From assembly GCA_050015355.1 (NCBI GenBank), contig JBEKBO010000013.1, positions 1-63,848 on the forward strand: a stretch of 63,848 nucleotides of DNA, given 5' to 3'. The stretch is from CAWBRT01 sp050015355. GTDB lineage: Bacteria; Acidobacteriota; Terriglobia; Terriglobales; Acidobacteriaceae. Shown in pieces: positions 13,555-21,522 of this stretch. Under the pieces are notes generated by a model, which was not told the origin of the DNA, did not search any database, and saw only the letters and a program-made list of their open reading frames with translations. The stretch's first letter is position 1; every line of letters starts with the position of its first letter. The translations under genes and the position numbers were made by a program.

Positions 13555-14984
13555 AAGCGCGCCATATACATCTGATTGGAATCTGCGGCACTGCCATGGC
13601 GTCGCTCGCCGGCATGCTGAAGCAGCGCGGCTTTCTCATCACCGGCTCCGATGTCGCAGCCTATCCGCCGATGTCGGAGATGCTGGCCGGCATTGGGATT
13701 GCGGTCGCGCAGCCGTTTGCGGAGGCGAACTTGAGCCCGCGTCCCGATCTGGTGGTGATTGGGAACGCCCTCTCGCGCGGCAACGTCGAAGTGGAATACG
13801 TTCTCGATCAGAGGCTGCCATTCACTTCCATGGCCGCCCTGGTGCATGAGGAGTTTTTGCGCGGCAGGGAGGTGCTGACCGTAGCCGGCACGCACGGCAA
13901 GACGACCACGACATCGATGCTCGCGTGGATATTCCACGTAGCTGGACGCCAGCCGTCATTTCTCATCGGCGGAATCGCCGAGAACTTCGGCTCCAGCTTC
14001 GCCGTGACCGAGGGCCGCGAGTTCATCCTCGAAGGCGATGAATACGACACCGCGTTCTTCGACAAAGGCCCGAAGTTCATGCATTACTTTCCCGATGGCG
14101 TGATCCTGACCTCGGTTGAGTTTGACCACGCCGATATTTACCGCAGCCTTGACGAAGTAAAGACAGCGTTCAAGCGGCTGGTGAACCTGATTCCGCGCCG
14201 CGGCCGTGTGATTGCCTGGGACGAGCAAGGCAGCGCCAATGGCGGCAGCGTCGGCGAGTGCGTTAGCCGCGCTTTCTGCACGGTTGAGCGCTATGGCTTC
14301 GCCGAGGGCTCCGCCTGGCGCATTCGCGATGTGCGTTATGGGCCGCACAGAACTACTTGGCGCATGGAGCGACACGGGCAGCCGTGGGCCGAGTTCGACT
14401 TCGAGCTGGCGGGGGAATACAACGTCTTGAATGCCGTAGCCGCCGCTGCGCTTGCCGCTAGCTATGGCATCGATAAGACAACCATTGGCGACGCCCTGCG
14501 CAGCTTCCGCAGCGTGAAGCGACGCCTGGAAGTGAAAGCCGAGATTGACGGGATTACGGTGATTGACGACTTCGCCCACCACCCGACTGCAATTGCCGTG
14601 ACGCTGCAGGCGCTGCGGACGCGTTTTGCCGGACGCCGCCTGTGGGCCATTCTCGAACCGCGTTCCAACACCTTGCGCCGCAATGTTTTTCAGCAGGAGC
14701 TGGTCGAAAGCCTGGCGAACGCCGACGAGGTCGTGATGGCCTCGGTTTACTTCAAGCAGAGCGACGCGCTGCGCCCGGAGGAGCGTCTCGACGTCAATGC
14801 CGTGGTCGCCGAACTGCAGCGCCGCGGACGCAGGGCGCGGCAATTCGCCGATGCCGATGCTATTGTCGCCGGCATTGCCAACGAACTGCGCGGCGGAGAC
14901 GTAGTCGCCATTCTCTCCAACGGCGGTTTCGGCGGAATCTATGAGAAGTTGCCGGCGCGTCTGCGCCAGCCGCAGCCCCGCTGA
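13551..14984 (+). CDS. mpl: UDP-N-acetylmuramate:L-Ala-gamma-D-Glu-meso-DAP ligase
   Basis: 477-residue Mur ligase that attaches recycled murein tripeptide to UDP-MurNAc. The N-terminal domain reads HIHLIGICGTAMASLAGMLK. The ATP-binding motif TVAGTHGKTTTTSM is near residue 109-122. ILEGDEYDTAFFDKGPKF is characteristic of Mpl rather than MurC. The C-terminal domain has VIDDFAHHPTAI and ILEPRSNTLRRNVFQ. It is translationally coupled to the LD-carboxypeptidase gene, and with the AmgK/MurU pair supplies both the UDP-MurNAc acceptor and the peptide for recycling. The frame extends upstream to 12942 only by chance; ATG 13551 gives the family N-terminus. Confidence 0.95.
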   Translation: MKARHIHLIGICGTAMASLAGMLKQRGFLITGSDVAAYPPMSEMLAGIGIAVAQPFAEANLSPRPDLVVIGNALSRGNVEVEYVLDQRLPFTSMAALVHEEFLRGREVLTVAGTHGKTTTTSMLAWIFHVAGRQPSFLIGGIAENFGSSFAVTEGREFILEGDEYDTAFFDKGPKFMHYFPDGVILTSVEFDHADIYRSLDEVKTAFKRLVNLIPRRGRVIAWDEQGSANGGSVGECVSRAFCTVERYGFAEGSAWRIRDVRYGPHRTTWRMERHGQPWAEFDFELAGEYNVLNAVAAAALAASYGIDKTTIGDALRSFRSVKRRLEVKAEIDGITVIDDFAHHPTAIAVTLQALRTRFAGRRLWAILEPRSNTLRRNVFQQELVESLANADEVVMASVYFKQSDALRPEERLDVNAVVAELQRRGRRARQFADADAIVAGIANELRGGDVVAILSNGGFGGIYEKLPARLRQPQPR

Positions 14985-15052
14985 GCGGGACTCTCAAACG
15001 AGCGCCTTGTTTTCACTGGGCGAAAGCAGCAAGTTTGCAGTTGAAAAAACTA

Positions 15053-15085
15053 CCCCACGTTAGCCAAATGCGGGCGAACGTGGGG
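15053..15085 (+). repeat. F1 palindromic repeat
   Basis: Arms CCCCACGTT (15053-15061) and AACGTGGGG (15077-15085), flanked by AACTA and CACCA. This is near-consensus F1, 68 bases after the mpl stop. No T tract follows. Confidence 0.88.
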
Positions 15086-15200
15086 CACCATCGAACACCA
15101 ATTCGGAAACTGGCCGAGGATATCGCTCCCCAGGAGCCGCACAAGCAGCAACCCCCGCATGCGATGCAAGGCTCTGATGGTCGCAACTTCATTAAATGCG

Positions 15201-15698
15201 TTATGCGGCAGACTTCGAAGTCGTACGCGGCGGGGCCGGTTGATCTGGCCGCATGCCGAGCGTGCGCAGCGTGCGAAGGATGAGGTCGCGCTCTTTTTCG
15301 AAGTTCGCTTTTTCGGGCAGTTTTTGCGTGGTGAGAAAGCTTCGTGCCCGCGTAACCAGCTCGTAGCGGTCGGGGTCGGCGAGAGTGCCGCTGCCCCGGG
15401 CGTAAACCGGCGAAGAGCCATCGGAGGTGTTGGGGTCCCAATCCTGCTTGCGCGCATGGCACGCGGAACATGCCAGCAAGCAGTTCCAGGACACGTGTTC
15501 AAGCTCGGGATAATTCACGATTGGCAGCAGATGATCGATACTGGAGCCGAACGAGACGGTGTCGCGGCACGAGAGCATGTCTTTTCCGCAGTAAGCGCAT
15601 CGGCATCCGTCTCGCAGCCATATCGCCAAGGTCCGAGGATCCCACTGCTTCATGAATTCCTTGTGCACCAAGTCTTCTGCGATGTGTAGGTAGTCCAT
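15201..15698 (-). CDS. HNH endonuclease family protein
   Basis: 165 residues from ATG 15698, chosen because GGGAGA precedes it; ATG 15740 in the same frame lacks a ribosome binding site. The zinc-finger HNH nuclease core is visible: DGCRCAYCGKDM, then SSIDHLLPIVNYPE with the His-Asp-His-type centre, then WNCLLACSACHARKQ. No restriction, intein or phage neighbour is present. The C-terminal half (ERDLILRTLRTLGM) is helical and charged. It may be a stand-alone nuclease of the type often found near mobile or repair loci; target unknown. Confidence 0.8.
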   Translation of the reverse strand: MDYLHIAEDLVHKEFMKQWDPRTLAIWLRDGCRCAYCGKDMLSCRDTVSFGSSIDHLLPIVNYPELEHVSWNCLLACSACHARKQDWDPNTSDGSSPVYARGSGTLADPDRYELVTRARSFLTTQKLPEKANFEKERDLILRTLRTLGMRPDQPAPPRTTSKSAA

Positions 15699-15884
15699 GT
15701 GCTCTCCCGCCTGCTCAACGCTGTCGTTTCCCGCAGTCATAGCTTACCGCTAAACTCCGCAACTGGGGACTAAGTTTTCCTGACCTGCGGAACTCATTCG
15801 TAAGTAGATGATACGCCGGTGTTTAACCGGAAAAATGTGTCGGGTCAGCAGATTTCAGCCGGGCTTTTTCGTGCACACTGTTTT

Positions 15885-16547
15885 TCAAATCTGGTTGCGC
15901 AGGACGCCGCGTGCGTCTTCCAACTGCCGGTGCAACAGAATGGCCGCCAGAACCAGCACGAACACGGCTCCGGTTACCACCAGCAAGAGGCCGTAATATT
16001 GTGCCGGGTGACGAAGCGCCCGAATGAAGTGGCCACCGTAGTGCGAAGCGATGGAGGCAATGGCGGCATACCTTGCGGCGCGGCTCAACGCGACCACCAC
16101 GACGAATTTTCTTGCCGGGTAATTGAGCACGCCGGCTGCCGCGAAGAAGGCGCTGGTGGGGGATGGAAAGGGCACCGCCGAAGAAAGTACCAGGACTCCC
16201 GTGCCCCACCTTTCGAAATAAGCGAGGAGCTTGTTGACCTTGCGTTCGCCGAACTTATCTCGCAAGTAGCTGGCACCGGCGCGGTGTGCCATGCGGAAAG
16301 TTATGTAGGCGCCAATGACGGAACCCGCCGTTGTCACTGCGGCGTAGTAGTACCAGGGATCGCGATGCCGCGCTGCCAAGATAGCCGTCAGAATGTCGGG
16401 ACCGGCGAAGGTTGGTAGCGGGGTGCTGTCCGCAATGGCGAGCAGGAAAAGCCCCAAGACGCCCAGGTGGCGCAACACAGACATGTAGTTCGTCTGCCGC
16501 CGTGCAGCCGGCTGGAGGAAAGTCGCCATTACTTCGAGAAGTTGCAC
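15885..16547 (-). CDS. VTT/DedA-like (YqaA family) membrane protein
   Basis: 220 residues with about five hydrophobic segments. The VTT-domain pattern is visible: an N-terminal helix LFLLAIADSTPLP, the re-entrant-loop-like FAGPDILTAILA, GSVIGAYITFRMAHRAG, then VLSSAVPFPSPTSAFFAAAGVL and the final helix LLLVVTGAVFVLVLAAILL. YqaA/DedA proteins are inner-membrane proteins implicated in lipid-carrier transport and membrane homeostasis. Monocistronic on the minus strand. Confidence 0.8.
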   Translation of the reverse strand: MQLLEVMATFLQPAARRQTNYMSVLRHLGVLGLFLLAIADSTPLPTFAGPDILTAILAARHRDPWYYYAAVTTAGSVIGAYITFRMAHRAGASYLRDKFGERKVNKLLAYFERWGTGVLVLSSAVPFPSPTSAFFAAAGVLNYPARKFVVVVALSRAARYAAIASIASHYGGHFIRALRHPAQYYGLLLVVTGAVFVLVLAAILLHRQLEDARGVLRNQI

Positions 16548-16611
16548 TCCAACTACTTTACCAGCGAGCGGGAAAAAGAGCAGCCGTGCTCCGCCTTAGA
16601 CCAGGCAACAA

Positions 16612-16655
16612 CCCCACATTAGCTCCGCCTGCGGCTCCGCAAATGTGGGCCACCA
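16612..16655 (+). repeat. F1 palindromic repeat, variant arms
   Basis: CCCCACATT (16612-16620) and AATGTGGG (16642-16649) with an inner stem AGCTCCGC/GCGGCT-type core, then CACCA. The G-to-A change in the left arm is matched by C-to-T in the right. Confidence 0.75.
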
Positions 16656-16688
16656 TAGTGATTTTTGTCTCAGGGGCCAAGCCGCCCG

Positions 16689-17486
16689 CTACTTACGTTC
16701 CAGGAGCCTTGCGGCGAGCACGACACCGTCGCGGCCGTCGTGCAGTTTGAGCGGAAAAACGAGCACGTTCCAACTCCATCGCGCGGCGGTGGTTGGCAGG
16801 TGAGGGACGCCACGCTGCCCGCGGCGGTCGATATAGGTCTCGCGAGTATCGGCCACGGTGCGAATGATTTCGCGGAATTCCTCCCCCAGTTCGGGATACT
16901 GCTCAAACAGGTTCTTTCCCGGAAACCAATTGCGTTTGCGCTCGCTGAGCGAGGCGAAATGATCGTTGACGTACTGCCAGTCACCATTGCGGTCGAGAAT
17001 TTCCAGCGCGACATCATCGCCCATCGCCATACTAATGCGCGAGTAGAAAAAGTCGCGGGCGTCGACCACCACCGGACGGCCGCGCTGTTTGGCCTCGAAG
17101 CTGCGCAGAGCGCTGACGAGGTCGTCCACCGAGCTGTAACCCTTGAGCAAGTGCATATCGGCGATGCCGCCGAACTTACGTTCCAAGGTGGCTGAGAGAA
17201 TGATGATGGGAACCTGCGGCCGTTTGCGGCGAAGGCTTTCGGCTACTTCCGTGCCGAACTTTCCCTGTCCAAGGTTGTAATCGAGCACCGCGATGTCGAT
17301 GTCGTCGAGCTGTGCTTCAGCCTCCTCGACGGACTTGGAGGTGAGGACGGCATAGCCCTTCTGCCGCAAAATCGCCGAGCGAACGATGAGATTGTCCTCG
17401 CGATCATCGAGCAGCAGAACCCGGATCGGGGTACGCGAACCGCCGTTGCGATCGTCTTCAACTACTCCAGGATGTTCTTCGTCCAT
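16689..17486 (-). CDS. Receiver-PAS response regulator without DNA-binding output
   Basis: 265 residues from ATG 17486 (GGAAG just upstream; the longer frame to 17636 is not supported). Residues ~20-140 are a receiver domain: IRVLLLDDREDN gives the acidic pair, DIAVLDYNLGQGKFG the phosphoacceptor Asp, IIILSAT the Thr/Ser site and HLLKGYSS the Lys. Residues ~165-265 resemble a PAS domain (VALEILDRNGDWQYVNDHF, FPGKNLFEQYPE). No HTH, kinase or cyclase module follows, so signalling is probably by protein contact. It lies 75 bases downstream of lpxD on the same strand. Confidence 0.8.
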   Translation of the reverse strand: MDEEHPGVVEDDRNGGSRTPIRVLLLDDREDNLIVRSAILRQKGYAVLTSKSVEEAEAQLDDIDIAVLDYNLGQGKFGTEVAESLRRKRPQVPIIILSATLERKFGGIADMHLLKGYSSVDDLVSALRSFEAKQRGRPVVVDARDFFYSRISMAMGDDVALEILDRNGDWQYVNDHFASLSERKRNWFPGKNLFEQYPELGEEFREIIRTVADTRETYIDRRGQRGVPHLPTTAARWSWNVLVFPLKLHDGRDGVVLAARLLERK

Positions 17487-17560
17487 GCTTCCGTATCTTC
17501 CTTCTTGTTGACTGAAGCTGGTTGACTGCGGTGAAACTGGCGCGGATAACGGTCCACAGG

Positions 17561-18556
17561 TCAATCTTTTGTGAGCTTGCGGACTGCCTTGACCAGCTCG
17601 GGCAATTTGCTGAAGGCCGCAATCGCACGCAACCACTGACGATTGTCAATTGCGGGGCTGCCGCTTACGATGGCGTTCGGCGGCACGTCTCGAACGCCGC
17701 TCTGTGCGGTGACAATGGCATGATCTCCAATGGTGCAATGGCCCGCTGCGCCGACCTGTCCAGCGAGCATCACATGCCTGCCCACGCGGGTGGAACCGGC
17801 AAGCCCAACCTGCGAGCAGAGCATGGTGTTTTCTCCAACTTTCGAGCCGTGCCCCACTTGCACAAAATTGTCGATCTTAACGCCGTCGGCGATGCGGGTT
17901 TCGCCGATGGTGGCGCGGTCGATGCAGGAATTCGCCTGCACTTCGACATTGTTGCCGATCACCACCGTGCCTGACTGCACAATCTTGTGCCAGCCTTCGC
18001 CGTCGGGCGCAAACCCGTACCCGTCGGCGCCGATCACGACTCCATTCTGCAAGATAACATTGTCGCCGAGGCGGCAGAACTCACGCACAACCGCGTGCGA
18101 GTGGGCAAAAAAATTGCTACCGATCGTCACTCCGCGGTAGATCACGACGTGGGGCAGGATGGTGCAGTTGGCGCCGATCTCAACCTCGTCGTCGATGACA
18201 ACGTAGGCTCCGACGTGGGCATTGGGCCCGACCTTCGCTGATGAGGCAATCACCGCCGTGGGATGAATGCATGGCAGATAACGGGGCGGCGAGTAGAAAA
18301 GTTCCAAAGCTTTGGCGTACGCCAGGTGAGGGTTCGGGCAGCGCAGAAGCGGACGGCTATTGGCCGGGAAGCCGGGCGACACGATGATAGCCGCCGCCCT
18401 CGTGGTGGCTGCCGCTGCCGTGTACTTCGGGTTCGTCAGGAACGTCAATTCCGTCGGGCCGGCCTGATCGACTCCCGCCACTCCGGTAATCTCCAATTCG
18501 GCCGGAACGTTTTCAGCAGTTGCGCCAATAGCCCTTGCAATTTCAAGAAGTTTCAT
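17561..18556 (-). CDS. lpxD: UDP-3-O-acylglucosamine N-acyltransferase
   Basis: 331 residues. LpxD adds the N-linked hydroxyacyl chain in lipid A synthesis, implying an LPS-bearing outer membrane. The N-terminal uridine-binding domain (ITGVAGVDQAGPTELTFL) is followed by left-handed beta-helix hexapeptide repeats (VGPNAHVGAYVVIDDEV, IGSNFFAHSHAVV), the catalytic-His region IDNFVQVGHGSKVGENTML, and GQVGAAGHCTIGDHAIVTA near the end. Full length for the family. The other lpx genes are not in the window. Confidence 0.95.
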   Translation of the reverse strand: MKLLEIARAIGATAENVPAELEITGVAGVDQAGPTELTFLTNPKYTAAAATTRAAAIIVSPGFPANSRPLLRCPNPHLAYAKALELFYSPPRYLPCIHPTAVIASSAKVGPNAHVGAYVVIDDEVEIGANCTILPHVVIYRGVTIGSNFFAHSHAVVREFCRLGDNVILQNGVVIGADGYGFAPDGEGWHKIVQSGTVVIGNNVEVQANSCIDRATIGETRIADGVKIDNFVQVGHGSKVGENTMLCSQVGLAGSTRVGRHVMLAGQVGAAGHCTIGDHAIVTAQSGVRDVPPNAIVSGSPAIDNRQWLRAIAAFSKLPELVKAVRKLTKD

Positions 18557-18627
18557 TCTTCAGATTCCAGCAGCCAGCTCTGGCCCGAGCACAAAGAAAG
18601 GACTTCGCGATCTCCCACTATGGTGGT

Positions 18628-18680
18628 GCGCTTGCGCGCCGGGCACGGGCGACGGATCGCCCCCCTCCGGCTCGCGGCGC
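18628..18680. repeat. F4 GC-rich repeat
   Basis: A stretch of about 50 bases starting GCGCTTGCGCGCCGGGCACG, with the core ACGGGCGACGGATCGCC and end CTCCGGCTCGCGGCGC. A nearly identical copy lies inside the 3' end of sufD at 48937-48986 (three fewer C, C/T change). Intergenic here, between lpxD and the 18787 gene. Confidence 0.8.
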
Positions 18681-18786
18681 GGGTAGTGCTCCCAAACGGC
18701 GCGCGGGATACAGTTTAGCAGGCATTGCGAACGGGTTCTACGAGAGATCGCGATGTCAAAGAGTCTGCAAGCTTGCCCCCGGGGAA

Positions 18787-19296
18787 TTACGGACCAGCTC
18801 CACTTGAGCCGCCGCCGCGAGAATCGCCGAACAAGGGTACCTGGCGGCTATCTTCCACGGGCTTGCGTCGCCGGGCCTGGCTGCCGATCACGGCCAGCAC
18901 CGTCAGCTCGGCCACCGCCGTACGCGGGACAAAAATCCGCTGGGTATTCGAGCGGGTGTCGGGTGGGTTCAGGAAGAAACCGTCCGCAGTCACCTGGGTA
19001 AGATCGTTGGGCATCAGCCCTTCCAGCATTTCACCATCGCGGAAGCGCAGGCGAACCCACAGCCCCTCGGTCCTGGGGCGGCTGGTAAAGGTCTTTCGTT
19101 GCAACGTCTCGGAGTCGCCGAATTCGCGGACAAAAAAAACGCCTTTGATGTCGCTCAACTGAATGCGAACGGCGGTCCCGGCAGTATTGAGGAGCTCTAA
19201 TTTATTGTCGGAGATGAAGTTGGCCGGGGGCAGGTATCCCTGCACCGAGTCCCGGTCCATCTTGCGGACGATAACCTTCTTGTGGGTGGAAGCCAT
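18787..19296 (-). CDS. Conserved hypothetical protein (DUF6982-like)
   Basis: 169 residues. The first half reads like a small beta-rich domain: KVIVRKMDRDSVQGYL, LELLNTAGTAVRIQLSDIKG, VFFVREFGD, then WVRLRFRDGEMLEGLMPND and RIFVPRTAVAELTVL. This PilZ- or Sm-like beta-barrel pattern is common in unnamed acidobacterial proteins. The tail (GDSRGGGSSGAGP) is low complexity. I assign no function. It is upstream of lpxD on the same strand, about 230 bases away. Confidence 0.65.
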   Translation of the reverse strand: MASTHKKVIVRKMDRDSVQGYLPPANFISDNKLELLNTAGTAVRIQLSDIKGVFFVREFGDSETLQRKTFTSRPRTEGLWVRLRFRDGEMLEGLMPNDLTQVTADGFFLNPPDTRSNTQRIFVPRTAVAELTVLAVIGSQARRRKPVEDSRQVPLFGDSRGGGSSGAGP

Positions 19297-19596
19297 TTGA
19301 AATAAAAAACCGGCCTGAATCCCCGGCGAACGCTTATTTGGGCATGGGCTGGGTTCCGGCTCCCTGATTGTCGCATCTTTTTGTGGAAAAAGGGGATTCC
19401 CGATTTTCCTGTGTAGCCAAACGATAAACGGTTGTGTTATTGTTTTTTCTTTGTAGCGAAATTGTTGCAGTTACGTCTAAGTAGTTGGTAGTGAGAGATT
19501 TACAACCTAGAGCGGCGCTGCAAAGTCAGGGAAATGCGGCATGCATGGTCGTGCCGGTTTTTTCCGCTGCGCGCTCCGAGAGCCTTACTAGCACGA
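19297..19596. other. Intergenic region between divergent genes
   Basis: About 300 bases separating the minus-strand hypothetical gene and the plus-strand tRNA nucleotidyltransferase gene. The region around 19370-19470 is locally AT-rich (T tracts, TGTTATTGTTTTTTC), as expected for promoters, but I cannot define a convincing -35/-10 pair. Confidence 0.4.
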
Positions 19597-21369
19597 ATGG
19601 CTGACTACATTTATACGATGGAAATCCGGCTCGCACCTGATCAGTTAAAGGTGGTGAGCCTGGTGCAGGAAGCGGCGCGCGCCCACGGCATGAACGTTTA
19701 TCTGACGGGCGGGGCGATTCGCGACATTCTGACCGGATTGTCCATTCGCGATCTTGATTTCTCGGTCCAGGGCAATGCCCTGAAACTTCAAAAGGACCTT
19801 GAGCGCGCCGGAGCGAAAGTCGAAGTCATCAGCGAGGAAACAAAGACCCTGCACGCGGTGCTGCCGGGCGGTGTGCGGGTGGAAATCAGCATGGCGCGCT
19901 CGGAGACCTACGGCAAACCGGGTGCGCCGCCGCAAATCGCTCCAGCGACGATCAACGAAGATTTGCGCCGCCGCGACTTCACGGTCAACGCGATTGCTCT
20001 TTCGCTCAATCCCGGTTCGCGGGGGCTGCTGCTCGACCCGTTCAATGGATCGGCGGACGTGGAGGCTAAGCTCATCCGCGTCCTGCACAATTACGCCTTC
20101 CTGGAAGATCCTTCACGCCTGATTCGCGCCACGCGCTTTGCAGCGCGTTTCCACTGGGAGTTGGAAGAGCGGACTAAAGCTCGCTACGATGCGGCAAAAG
20201 AGAACAGCTACATCGAGTATATAAGCCGGAAGAATATCGGGTATGAAATCGAGCAGATAGCCTTCGAGGACAACCCGCTGCATATTATGCAGGCGCTCGA
20301 AAAAGAGGGCTGGCTCAAGGTGTTGCATCCGCAGTGGTCCACGGCCAAGGTCGACCAAAACGAAATGTCGCAGTGGATGAAAACGCGTCAGTTGCTTCAA
20401 GACATGGGGCATACGATCGACGCGGCGCCGTTGGCCTTTTATTTTCTGACCAAACGGATGGGGGATAAGGACCTGGCGGAGATTCAGCGCCTTATTCCGC
20501 ACAAGGAGTTTGTCGCTGCCTGGCAGGCAGTCGAAGAAAACGGCAAGGAACTGGCGAAGAAACTGAGCGGCAAGGATGCGTCTACTCCCTCACGCGCCTG
20601 GCGGGTACTGAGTTCGGCTAAGCCGGAGGCGATTCTGTTTCTGGATGTTACATCGCGCCAGCAGGCGGTCTCGGAGAAGATCAAGAACTACTTTGGGAAG
20701 TGGAGGCAGATGCAGCAAAAGCTGCCACTTGTCGAGATGGCGGAAATGCGCATCACACCGCAGCTTGCGGAATATCCAAAGATCGCCGAGGAGGCTTTTC
20801 TGCTGCTGCTGGATGGCAAACTGCGGAATCATTCCGAGATTGTCAAGTTCTTGAAGCCCTATGAACCGCCTCTGCCTCCGCCACCGCCTCCGCCCAGGCG
20901 ACGCGGCGCCAAGGCCGCTGCCGTTAAAGTCGCGGTTACAGGGCAGGCGGATTCTGCTGCTGCCCCCAAGAGAGGACGCAAGCCGAAAGAAGCTGTCGCT
21001 CCAGGTGCGCCGGTGGAAGTGATAGCGGCGGCAGCGGGCGAAACTCCAAAGAAGGTTGCCGCCAAGCCGGCAGCAGGCGAAGCTCCGAAGAAGGTTGCCG
21101 CCAAGCCGGCGGCAGCGGGCGAAGTTCCAAAGAAGGTTGCCGCCAAGCCGATGGCAAAGCCCCAAGCGGAAAAAGCGAAAACAAAGGTGACCAAGCCTGC
21201 ACCTGCCAAGAAAGCGCAGCCACAGCCGGTGAAAAAGATCGCCAAGCCTCAGCCCGCGAAGAAAGTCGCCAAGAAGAAGCCGGTGCCCGCGAAACCGGCG
21301 GCGAAGAAAACGCCGGCGGCAAAAAAGCCTGCCAAGGCTCCAGCTAAGAAACCGGCAAAGCGCAAGTAG
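19597..21369 (+). CDS. CCA-adding enzyme / poly(A) polymerase family protein with Lys-Ala-Pro tail
   Basis: 590 residues from ATG 19597 (MADYIYTMEIRL). Class II nucleotidyltransferase head: VYLTGGAIRDILTG and IRDLDFSVQG (GG and DxD-like motifs), LRRRDFTVNAIAL, then FLEDPSRLIRATRFAARF and the neck/body helices. It may repair tRNA 3' CCA ends or add A residues; sequence alone does not separate these. Residues ~425-590 are an unusual tail: a PPPPPP stretch, then basic Lys/Ala/Pro repeats like histone H1, including three 39-bp repeats at 21031-21150 (PKKVAAKP). Such a tail may bind nucleic acid. Confidence 0.87.
   Translation: MADYIYTMEIRLAPDQLKVVSLVQEAARAHGMNVYLTGGAIRDILTGLSIRDLDFSVQGNALKLQKDLERAGAKVEVISEETKTLHAVLPGGVRVEISMARSETYGKPGAPPQIAPATINEDLRRRDFTVNAIALSLNPGSRGLLLDPFNGSADVEAKLIRVLHNYAFLEDPSRLIRATRFAARFHWELEERTKARYDAAKENSYIEYISRKNIGYEIEQIAFEDNPLHIMQALEKEGWLKVLHPQWSTAKVDQNEMSQWMKTRQLLQDMGHTIDAAPLAFYFLTKRMGDKDLAEIQRLIPHKEFVAAWQAVEENGKELAKKLSGKDASTPSRAWRVLSSAKPEAILFLDVTSRQQAVSEKIKNYFGKWRQMQQKLPLVEMAEMRITPQLAEYPKIAEEAFLLLLDGKLRNHSEIVKFLKPYEPPLPPPPPPPRRRGAKAAAVKVAVTGQADSAAAPKRGRKPKEAVAPGAPVEVIAAAAGETPKKVAAKPAAGEAPKKVAAKPAAAGEVPKKVAAKPMAKPQAEKAKTKVTKPAPAKKAQPQPVKKIAKPQPAKKVAKKKPVPAKPAAKKTPAAKKPAKAPAKKPAKRK
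21031..21150 (+). repeat. 39-bp coding minisatellite x3 in the tail of the tRNA nucleotidyltransferase
   Basis: Copies at 21031-21069, 21070-21108 and 21112-21150, each containing AAGAAGGTTGCCGCCAAGCC and encoding AxGExPKKVAAKP. A triplet separates copies 2 and 3, so the frame is kept. Confidence 0.85.
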
Positions 21370-21418
21370 TAGTCAGCAAAGTTGAGCCGTTTTGCGGGCG
21401 TCTGAGCCCGCAGGCGAA

Positions 21419-21442
21419 ATCCTGAGCGTAGCGAAGGATCTT
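21419..21442. repeat. F3-type short repeat
   Basis: ATCCTGAGCGTAGCGAAGGAT, then CTT: an F3 end sequence with ATCCT/AGGAT inverted tips. Between the tRNA nucleotidyltransferase gene and dnaE. Confidence 0.6.
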
Positions 21443-21522
21443 CGTTTTCCTCAGCTCATAATCCTTTTCATCTGATCGCTGGCTTGTGCTACCAAGTACA
21501 ATGAGGAGACCGAAAAGGACTC

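Noticed and set aside
15201..15698. HNH nuclease as part of a restriction or phage module
   Set aside because: Flanking genes are mpl and a VTT membrane protein; there is no methyltransferase, terminase or integrase nearby.
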